A stretch of DNA of 13,526 nucleotides from JBDKTH01 sp964558295 (GTDB lineage: Bacteria > Planctomycetota > Planctomycetia > Pirellulales > Thermoguttaceae), in assembly GCA_964558295.1 (NCBI GenBank), contig CAZLDQ010000157.1, positions 1 to 13,526 of the forward strand, given 5' to 3'. The translations under genes were made by a program, and so were the position numbers. The notes under the pieces were generated by a model that was given only the letters and a program-made list of their open reading frames with translations, was not told the DNA's origin and made no database searches. Below are positions 8,114-13,526 of the stretch, piece after piece (the first letter of the stretch is position 1; each line of letters opens with the position of its first letter).

Positions 8114-8749
8114 CTATCCCTCGAACAGTCCGGGGAGGTGAGCCAAAGCCGCCTTGAGGCGTTTTAGGGCACGTACGTAACGAATGCTGGCCGCCTTCTG
8201 CTGAATTCCCAACACTTCGGCGACTTCACTGTTGGTAAGTTCCTCGAAATGCCGCAGAGCCAAAACCTCTTGGTCCAACGGTTCCAAGGTGGCAATGGCC
8301 TGTTCGACCTGGTTGAACAATTCCGCTCGCACCGCCGCCTGACTGGGCGACGTGCAATTGCCCGTCAGAAACGCGACGAGAGAGGCCGAGGTTGTTTGGG
8401 AATTGTCTATTGCGCGACCGCCAACCTCGCGGTCAGCATCCCGCATCTGTACGCCAAGGTGATGGCGGTGAACATCGGTCAACGTCTGTAGTACGATCAT
8501 CCGCAGCCAGACAAACGGAGACATCGGCGCTGCGTTGCCGTAGTGGGCCAAACGTTGAACGGCTGCCAAATAGGCCTCTTGGAGCACATCATCCGGGTCG
8601 ACGCGACCCAACAGACGCCGGTCTATCCGGAAGCCCACGAGACGCCACAGACGGTCTCGGTACTGCGAAAATAAGGTCGCCAGAACCTCGCGATCGCCGC
8701 TCCTTAAGCGGGCCACCAGTTCGACGGGGGTCTCCTCAGTGTCAGGCAT
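8114..8749 (-). CDS. ECF-family RNA polymerase sigma factor
   Basis: This 211-residue protein would direct RNA polymerase to a specific promoter set. Region 2 spans roughly 20-95, including DPDDVLQEAYLAA (51-63), the core-binding part, and W81. A hydrophilic linker (97-140) joins region 4 (145-200), where EPLDQEVLALRHFEELTNSE leads into a helix-turn-helix (about 173-196) that reads the -35 element. The size fits a two-domain ECF sigma factor. No anti-sigma gene is adjacent; instead the next gene, 4 nt downstream, is a Ser/Thr kinase, as in the planctomycete sigma factors linked to kinases. Regulation by phosphorylation is therefore more likely than by an anti-sigma factor, though the target site is not visible. 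The ATG at 8747-8749 has only a weak GGA upstream. The family is clear; the target genes are unknown. Confidence 0.93.
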   Translation of the reverse strand: MPDTEETPVELVARLRSGDREVLATLFSQYRDRLWRLVGFRIDRRLLGRVDPDDVLQEAYLAAVQRLAHYGNAAPMSPFVWLRMIVLQTLTDVHRHHLGVQMRDADREVGGRAIDNSQTTSASLVAFLTGNCTSPSQAAVRAELFNQVEQAIATLEPLDQEVLALRHFEELTNSEVAEVLGIQQKAASIRYVRALKRLKAALAHLPGLFEG

Positions 8750-9085
8750 ACATCATTGTTCCATCTATTCTTACACGGACGCGGCTATCTCCAGTCTACA
8801 CCGGGGGCCGGAAGTTTGCCCATCGGCTTTTGCTGGAACGAAAACACCAACGATGCTGGCGAGCTGGGGGGACGGGCCTGCTCTGTAAGTAACCACTAGA
8901 CATGGAGATAACGACGCTCTCCGGAATTGCAAGGCAACGCAGAACCGCACGACAGCCGCTGTGGTGGGGGAAGGGAATTGTCGATCTTACGGCTGTAGAA
9001 AATCGTCCCCCCTTATCGTTTACCAATCAAGCCGATGAGGCTCCGCCGTCGCCGCAGTTGAGGACTATAACAACGGACCGGGACT
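8750..9085. other. Divergent intergenic region between the sigma factor and the DUF4956 cluster
   Basis: These 336 nt separate two divergently transcribed units, so promoters for both should lie here. I see no coding potential. A TATAAC at 9066-9071 sits about 15 nt before the DUF4956 start but has no matching -35 box. No convincing promoter appears upstream of the sigma factor gene, as might be expected if it is read by an ECF-type polymerase. No terminator, tRNA or long repeat is apparent. Confidence 0.5.
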
Positions 9086-9787
9086 ATGGATCAGGGATTG
9101 CAACAAACATGGCTACAACTCCTGGAATCGGTATCCCCCCAGCAGAATGTGTGCGCGATGGCGGTAGGCGTCCATATGGTGGTTGCCGGGATCGTCGGCC
9201 TCTATCTGCGGATGCTTTACCAACGCTATAGCCTGTCGGCCTCCGATTCTAACGCGATCACGCGCGTTTTCCCGCTACTGACGGTGATTACCACGGCCGT
9301 GATCGGCGTGGTCAAAGCGTCGCTTGCCCTCTCGCTGGGATTCGTGGGTGCTCTGGCGTTGGTTCGCTTTCGGTCGGCAATCAAGGAGCCCGAAGAACTG
9401 GTCTACTTATTTCTCTGCGTGGCGGTTGGACTGACACTCGGGGCGGAGGCCCCGCTGCTAGCCTTCCTGTTGGTGGCGATGATCAGCATCTTGGCATGGA
9501 TCATGCACTTTCAGGGACAGCGCGGAGGGTGTCACAGCCTGCTTCTGACGATCACAGGAGACTCCGAGACCGATTTTTGCGAGGGACAGGCGGGAGTGTT
9601 TTCGGCCGTCAATGAATTGGTGGGACCGCACACGGTCCAACGTCTCGATATGGAAAACGGCCATGGACAGATCCGCTTGGTGCTGCGGCGGACCGACCCA
9701 GCGCACGCCGCGCAACTGGTGACCCAACTCAAGCGGAGACTGCCCGGCTGCGAGTTCTCGTATGTGAATCTCAATTCATCCTTCTAG
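9086..9787 (+). CDS. DUF4956 family membrane protein
   Basis: The 233-residue protein has an N-terminal membrane domain and a soluble C-terminal domain. Hydrophobic segments lie near 24-43, 60-78, 82-94, 105-119 and 121-140. The core VGALALVRFRSAIKEPEELV (87-106) is the signature of DUF4956 (Pfam), a family of unknown function. Residues 150-233 are soluble, with an alternating strand/helix pattern resembling a small ferredoxin-like or ACT-like fold; that fold is a guess. DUF4956 genes commonly neighbour VTC polyphosphate polymerases, as here, where the VTC gene starts 18 nt downstream, so a role in polyphosphate synthesis, transport or anchoring is a fair inference. The conserved charged RFRSAIKEPEE stretch lies next to or between hydrophobic segments, which would suit contact with a polyanion. 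The ribosome binding site is weak. Confidence 0.92.
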   Translation: MDQGLQQTWLQLLESVSPQQNVCAMAVGVHMVVAGIVGLYLRMLYQRYSLSASDSNAITRVFPLLTVITTAVIGVVKASLALSLGFVGALALVRFRSAIKEPEELVYLFLCVAVGLTLGAEAPLLAFLLVAMISILAWIMHFQGQRGGCHSLLLTITGDSETDFCEGQAGVFSAVNELVGPHTVQRLDMENGHGQIRLVLRRTDPAHAAQLVTQLKRRLPGCEFSYVNLNSSF

Positions 9788-9805
9788 CAGTTGTCGTGAG
9801 GCGAC

Positions 9806-10564
9806 ATGATCGCGATTCAGGCTCCGAGCTGCACGCAGGCGCCAACCCTTGAGCTGGTCGATGTTGATTCGCATCGCCTGGATTTGGCAAGACGGCGGGA
9901 GTTGAAGTTCACCCTCTATCATCCCGATCTCGGCTCTTTGCGCCGTTTACTGGAGGGTAATGGCAAACGGCAGGTCTTCCGGCGGAACGTCTCGACCGTT
10001 CGTACCGTGTACTTCGACGATGCCCTTTTGTCCGCCTGTCATGCGAACCTGGATGGGCTTGGCAAGCGGCGGAAATTGCGACTCCGCTGGTACGATTCAC
10101 CGCTGCCGGGAACCGAGTGCTACCTGGAAATCAAGTGGCGCGACAATCGCGTCACCGGCAAGCATCGTATGCATCTCCGGGCGAGTGAGATGGTGGGAAA
10201 TTGGACTTATAAGACGTTGTGGGCCAGACTCGCCACCGTCGTTCCTCAACAACATTTGCCGACGTTATTCCAGTTTCCGGAGCCTGTGCTTTTGGTCGAG
10301 TACCAACGCGAACATTTCGTTTCGATCGACGGACACTTGCGCGTGACGCTTGACTATGACATCGCCTACTTCGATCAGACCGGCAAGCAGCGGATTTCGA
10401 CCTCGTTTGGCCTCCGACACGATGGACTGGTGGTCTTAGAGGGCAAAACGCCCATCGGTTATGAAAACCAACTCCGCATGTTCCTGCGCCCGTTTTCGGG
10501 CCGTGTCACCAGGTGTTCCAAATACACGCAAGGATGCCAGAAGTTTGGCTTGGTTCGGGAGTAA
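9806..10564 (+). CDS. VTC-domain polyphosphate polymerase
   Basis: This 252-residue protein belongs to the VTC family (CYTH-like triphosphate tunnel fold), whose yeast member Vtc4 makes polyphosphate from ATP. Tunnel residues are visible: RELKF (31-35), TVYFDD (67-72), basic RLR (92-94), YLEIKW with E108 and K110, R168 in EYQREHF, R179 in LRVTLDYD, E212 and K214 in LEGKTP, and SKY (238-240), corresponding to the C-terminal Ser-Lys-Tyr region near the catalytic end. The set seems complete, so it should be active. There is no SPX domain and no membrane helix, unlike the eukaryotic complex. Membrane association would have to come from DUF4956, encoded 18 nt upstream and probably on the same transcript. 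A GAGG lies 5 nt before the ATG. Product length and fate cannot be read from sequence. Confidence 0.93.
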   Translation: MIAIQAPSCTQAPTLELVDVDSHRLDLARRRELKFTLYHPDLGSLRRLLEGNGKRQVFRRNVSTVRTVYFDDALLSACHANLDGLGKRRKLRLRWYDSPLPGTECYLEIKWRDNRVTGKHRMHLRASEMVGNWTYKTLWARLATVVPQQHLPTLFQFPEPVLLVEYQREHFVSIDGHLRVTLDYDIAYFDQTGKQRISTSFGLRHDGLVVLEGKTPIGYENQLRMFLRPFSGRVTRCSKYTQGCQKFGLVRE

Positions 10565-10653
10565 CGCTTCAATCCGGTAACTTGTGCGTCGTTGTGCTGG
10601 GCGAACCGGCAAGATGAGATCCGTTCGCCGTATGGTTCATCCAAGCTTTGGTC

Positions 10654-10660
10654 AAAGGAG
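10654..10660 (+). promoter_or_regulatory. Strong ribosome binding site of the CotH gene
   Basis: AAAGGAG lies 7 nt before the ATG at 10668. It fixes the start at the signal peptide and is stronger than the sites of the two upstream genes, which suggests higher translation of the exported protein. The 103-nt gap to the VTC gene leaves room for a promoter, but none is convincing. Confidence 0.7.
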
Positions 10661-10667
10661 CCAGTGA

Positions 10668-12923
10668 ATGCGCCAATTTGTGCTATACTTCCTAGCATTC
10701 ACCGTGATGGTAACCGTGGCGGTGGTATGTTCTTTTCAAGAGGCCCAGTCGCAACCCCCTCCGGGAACGCCGCCGTTCGACATGCAGCCACCTCCCGGCA
10801 TGCCACCGATGGGCGATGGACGGATGGACGGCTTCCGGCTGCCATCGCCTCCACTACTCGGTGCGCTAGACACCAATCATGATGGAGAACTGTCCAGCGA
10901 AGAGATCTCGTCCGCTGCTTCCGCACTCAGCGGCCTCGACAAGGATAAGAATGGAGAACTCACCGAGAACGAAATCGGTTCGAATTTTCCCGGGTTCAAT
11001 CGCAACTGGAGACGTTCAGGCGGCGGACGTGGAGGACCGGTAGGTCTACCAGGGGGGCCGGGAGATGGGCAGTCCGTCAGACTTGTCGAACGCTTTGACG
11101 CCGATCAGGACGGGATGCTCAACCAGCAGGAGAGGGCGAAGGCCCGAGCATTCTTGAGAGAAAACCGCGGGGGAATACTTGGTCATGGTCCCGGCGGTCC
11201 CTTCGGCGGACGCGGACCGAACGACGAACAGAGCTCCCGAGTCAAACCGGGAAAGCACATCTCGCCGGAAAACGTCAAGCAATATTCCAACGCCGACCTC
11301 TACGACCCACAGGTCTTGCGCACACTCTTTTTCGAGTTTGAAAACCCTGATTGGGAAGACGAGTTGGCCGACTTGCATCGGACCGACGTTGAAGTGCCGG
11401 CGACGCTCGTTGTTGATGGTACGACGTATAAGAATGTCGGCATGCGATTTCGCGGGATGTCGTCGTACAATGTGCCTCAGGGAAAGAAACGTTCGTTCAA
11501 TGTGAGCCTTGATTGGGTGGATAAGGACCAGAATTTGCTGGGCTACCGAACCCTGAACCTGCTGAACTCCTACGGCGATCCTTCCTTCCTGCGAACCGTG
11601 TTGTTTGACCATGTCGCGCAACACTATTTGCCAACATGTCGGGCGAATCTGGTCCGGGTGGTCATCAACGGAGAGAACTGGGGGATTTACGTCAACGAAG
11701 AGCAGTTCAACAAGGATTTCACAAAACGCTGGTTTGGCACGCGCGGGGGTGTTTGTTGGAAAGTGCCCGCCAACTTCAGTGGAACGGGAGCCCTGGTTTT
11801 CCATGGAGACGATCCGGCCAACTACCGGGGGCTCTACGAGGTGAAAGCCAAGGATGAGACTCGGGCTTGGAGCGACCTGATTGCCTTGTGCAAGCAATTG
11901 GACCAGTTGCCCGACGACAAACTGGAGACTGAGCTTGACCGGGTACTGAACGTGGATCGAACGCTTTGGTTCTTGGCGATCGACAACGTCTTCATGGACG
12001 AGGACGGCTACTTCAGCCGCGGTAGTGACTATTCGATCTATCAGGATCCCCAGTTTCAGCGATTCCATGTCTTGCCACGAGATAGCAACGAGACGTTCCG
12101 CTACCATGGCGGCGGCCCCGGAGGGCCGAGGGGACGCGGCGGTTTCGGAGGCTTTGGCTTGCGCAGGGGTGGGAGCTTCGAGGGAGAAAACGCAAACCGG
12201 GCCTCGCTCGACCCGTTTAGCGGGATTGACAGTGATATGCGCCCCTTGATTCGCCGGTTGTTGTCAAACCGGAATTTGCGGGCACGCTATCTGGCCCACA
12301 TGCGAACGATCGTCAACGAGTGGCTTGACTGGAAGGTCCTGGAGCCGATCTTTGAAGACTACCGGGGTTTGATCGTCGAAGATGTGATGTCGGACATGCA
12401 TAATCTGTCGTCCTTTGCCGACTTCTTCGATGCTGACATCGCTGAACCGACCGGCGGAGGCCCCTTCGGCGTCCCGCCGGGAATCAAGCGATTTGTCGAA
12501 GACCGTCGCAAGTTCTTGTTGAGTTGTCCAGAGCTTGCTAAGCCATGCCCCGTGATTCGGTCGGTCGAACTTCCATTCGGTTCTCACGTGGGAGCACCGG
12601 TACAGGTCATAGCTAAGGTTACCGATGACGTGCCGGTGGAAACCGTCCTTCTCCACTATGCGGTAGGCCGAGAGGCTCCGTTCCGGAAGATCGTGATGAA
12701 ACGCGATGCCACACCGAGCGGCTCGGGTACGCAATGCTATTCGGGCGTCATTCCTGCCGTCCGCGCGAAGGACAAGGTGTATTACTATGTTGAGGCCCGA
12801 GCTGAGCTGGACATCGGCACAACAACGTTTAGCCCGGCACGGTCGGAGATGGGGGCGCTTGTCTATGGCGGAGAGACTACTGCCGCCGCGGGAAAGAACC
12901 GCAAAAGTCGTGACAAAGAGTGA
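10668..12923 (+). CDS. Secreted CotH-family kinase with N-terminal EF-hands
   Basis: The 751-residue exported protein joins calcium-binding and kinase modules. Residues 1-28 look like a signal peptide (cleavage near AQSQ), followed by a Pro/Met-rich spacer. Three EF-hand loops follow: 68-79, 91-102 and 144-155, each with Asp/Asn at positions 1, 3 and 5, Gly at 6 and Glu at 12. A Gly-rich linker (116-133, 167-183) leads to the CotH domain (about 205-590): MRFRGMSSYN (259-268), KRSFNVSLDW (274-283), RTLNLLNSYGD (294-304), ENWGIYVNEEQF (336-347), AIDNVFMDEDGYF (437-449) and LPRDSNETF (469-477), where the Asp should bind metal. A Gly/Arg-rich insert (480-503) interrupts the domain just after this motif. 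Residues 625-735 look like an Ig/FN3-type beta domain. CotH of Bacillus spores phosphorylates coat proteins; the substrate here is unknown. The small EF-hand protein encoded next door is one candidate. Confidence 0.92.
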   Translation: MRQFVLYFLAFTVMVTVAVVCSFQEAQSQPPPGTPPFDMQPPPGMPPMGDGRMDGFRLPSPPLLGALDTNHDGELSSEEISSAASALSGLDKDKNGELTENEIGSNFPGFNRNWRRSGGGRGGPVGLPGGPGDGQSVRLVERFDADQDGMLNQQERAKARAFLRENRGGILGHGPGGPFGGRGPNDEQSSRVKPGKHISPENVKQYSNADLYDPQVLRTLFFEFENPDWEDELADLHRTDVEVPATLVVDGTTYKNVGMRFRGMSSYNVPQGKKRSFNVSLDWVDKDQNLLGYRTLNLLNSYGDPSFLRTVLFDHVAQHYLPTCRANLVRVVINGENWGIYVNEEQFNKDFTKRWFGTRGGVCWKVPANFSGTGALVFHGDDPANYRGLYEVKAKDETRAWSDLIALCKQLDQLPDDKLETELDRVLNVDRTLWFLAIDNVFMDEDGYFSRGSDYSIYQDPQFQRFHVLPRDSNETFRYHGGGPGGPRGRGGFGGFGLRRGGSFEGENANRASLDPFSGIDSDMRPLIRRLLSNRNLRARYLAHMRTIVNEWLDWKVLEPIFEDYRGLIVEDVMSDMHNLSSFADFFDADIAEPTGGGPFGVPPGIKRFVEDRRKFLLSCPELAKPCPVIRSVELPFGSHVGAPVQVIAKVTDDVPVETVLLHYAVGREAPFRKIVMKRDATPSGSGTQCYSGVIPAVRAKDKVYYYVEARAELDIGTTTFSPARSEMGALVYGGETTAAAGKNRKSRDKE

Positions 12924-12957
12924 GGGGACCCAGTTCCAAACCATGAGCACGTTAATT

Positions 12958-12963
12958 GGAGGA
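12958..12963 (+). promoter_or_regulatory. Ribosome binding site of the small EF-hand gene
   Basis: GGAGGA lies 6 nt before the ATG at 12970. It favours this start over the in-frame ATG at 12943 and over starts inside the CotH gene, and it places a normal signal peptide at the N-terminus. Confidence 0.65.
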
Positions 12964-12969
12964 CTCTCG

Positions 12970-13500
12970 ATGAATTCGTTCAAAATCCAAACACTTACGG
13001 CCGTTCTATTGTCCGGTTTCAGTGCGATGTCATTCGGGCAACCTCCACGTGGAGGTGAAGGCGGGATGCGAATGATGCCTCGCGGATTCGGCCCGCCCGT
13101 GTTCGCTTTGTACGAAGCACTCGACACGAATCACGATGGCAGCCTCTCGTCCGAGGAAATCAAAACGGCAACCGAGTCACTCAAGAAGCTCGACAAAGAT
13201 GGCGACGGAAAACTAAGCGCCGAGGAGATCGGCTGGCCGCCGCGACGGCCTAGCGGGATACCTGGCGAGCCTGGTGGACCTGGTGGACCCTTCGGTGCTG
13301 AGGTTGGTACCAGCAGCTTTGCCGAGCGGTTAATGAACCGGGATGCTAACGGAGATGGCGAAGTGACCGCCAAGGAATTGCCCAAGTCGATGCGATTACT
13401 CGTTCCCCTCTGTGATATCAACAAGGACGACGCCATCAACAGGAGTGAGGCCGAGCAACTTGAGCAGCGTCTTAGAACGTGTTTTGAAATTCAGTATTGA
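12970..13500 (+). CDS. Secreted EF-hand protein, C-terminus replaced by insertion-sequence DNA
   Basis: This 176-residue calcium-binding protein starts with a signal peptide (about 1-23, ending SFG or SFGQ). Four EF-hand loops follow: 52-63, 75-86, 125-136 and 149-160. The first three have near-ideal ligands; the fourth (DINKDDAINRSE) has Asp instead of Gly at position 6. A collagen-like Pro/Gly stretch (92-109, GEPGGPGGP) sits between loops two and three. The first pair closely matches that of the CotH protein (both ALDTNHDGxLSSEEI), so the modules are related by duplication. The gene starts 46 nt after the CotH stop and is probably co-transcribed. From 13474 on, the sequence belongs to the insertion element, so the last eight residues (RTCFEIQY) and the stop are element-derived. 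The original C-terminus is lost, but all four loops remain, so function may persist. Confidence 0.85.
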   Translation: MNSFKIQTLTAVLLSGFSAMSFGQPPRGGEGGMRMMPRGFGPPVFALYEALDTNHDGSLSSEEIKTATESLKKLDKDGDGKLSAEEIGWPPRRPSGIPGEPGGPGGPFGAEVGTSSFAERLMNRDANGDGEVTAKELPKSMRLLVPLCDINKDDAINRSEAEQLEQRLRTCFEIQY

Positions 13501-13526
13501 GCTTTTGCGAGGCGTTTGGACATCAG
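13475..13526 (-). mobile_element. 3' end of an IS5-like insertion sequence (right copy, inverted)
   Basis: This is the reverse-complement partner of 22-73. The 34 bases at the window edge (13493-13526) are identical to 22-55; two mismatches follow before similarity ends at about 13473. The element runs out of the window to the right, with its transposase read on the minus strand. It entered the reading frame of the small EF-hand gene. The flanking three bases (TTA on the plus strand, 13472-13474) fit a TNA target, but the other target copy lies outside, so the duplication cannot be confirmed. Confidence 0.7.
13491..13526 (-). CDS. Transposase, C-terminal 11 residues (partial, second copy)
   Basis: Read from the right edge on the minus strand, the frame encodes LMSKRLAKAQY and ends at TGA (13493-13491). 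The residues equal those of the left copy, whose stop is TAA, so the two copies differ at the stop codon. The frame overlaps the end of the EF-hand gene on the opposite strand. Only the tail is visible. Confidence 0.5.
   Translation of the reverse strand: MMSKRLAKAQY

Noticed and set aside
9066..9071. TATAAC as a -10 box for the DUF4956 gene
   Set aside because: No -35-like sequence lies at the right distance and the resulting leader would be almost absent.
10592..10620. TTGTGC and TGAGAT 17 nt apart as a promoter for the CotH gene
   Set aside because: Each box matches the consensus at only about half of its positions.
10600..10629. Hairpin GGCGAAC / GTTCGCC with a 16-nt loop between the VTC and CotH genes, considered as a terminator
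   Set aside because: The stem is only 7 bp, the loop is long and there is no run of T after it; a chance inverted repeat is as likely.
12264..13127. 287-codon minus-strand frame across the CotH and EF-hand genes
   Set aside because: It is antisense to two well-supported genes, has no domain, and runs across their intergenic gap without its own start signals.
1..13526. CRISPR arrays, tRNA or rRNA genes, phage or toxin-antitoxin modules
   Set aside because: No regularly spaced repeats, RNA-gene motifs or matching proteins were seen on either strand.

Overview
The window looks like chromosomal DNA of a planctomycete, probably Pirellulales-like (the rank is inferred). The clues are an ECF sigma factor coupled to a very large Ser/Thr kinase with TPR repeats, a Tat-exported Gfo/Idh/MocA oxidoreductase, and secreted EF-hand proteins next to a CotH-type kinase.

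Layout. Positions 1-73 are the 3' end of an insertion sequence, including the last 18 codons of its transposase. A 1146-residue multi-pass membrane protein of unknown function follows on the minus strand (74-3514), with a near-consensus sigma-70 promoter upstream. A 306-nt divergent intergenic region leads to the Tat-exported oxidoreductase on the plus strand (3821-5119). Its stop codon overlaps, tail to tail, the stop of a minus-strand pair: an ECF sigma factor (8749-8114) and a membrane-anchored Ser/Thr kinase with TPRs (8109-5116). A second divergent intergenic region (8750-9085) precedes a plus-strand cluster: a DUF4956 membrane protein, a VTC-domain polyphosphate polymerase, a secreted EF-hand plus CotH-kinase protein, and a small secreted EF-hand protein (9086-13500). 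The window ends inside a second, inverted copy of the same insertion sequence (13475-13526).

How the genes may work together. DUF4956, VTC and CotH genes recur together in bacteria. The reasonable reading is a polyphosphate or surface-phosphorylation system: VTC makes polyphosphate on the cytoplasmic side, DUF4956 is its membrane partner, and CotH is an exported kinase. Here the exported partners carry calcium-binding EF-hands, which suggests a calcium/polyphosphate link outside the cytoplasm; this is inference. The sigma/kinase pair is a typical planctomycete signalling unit and could control either neighbour, but no shared promoter motif was found.

The most notable structural observation is that the window is bounded by inverted copies of one insertion-sequence end (51 of 53 bases identical). 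The right copy has cut off the small EF-hand gene and supplies its last eight codons; the left copy sits at the stop codon of the large membrane protein gene.
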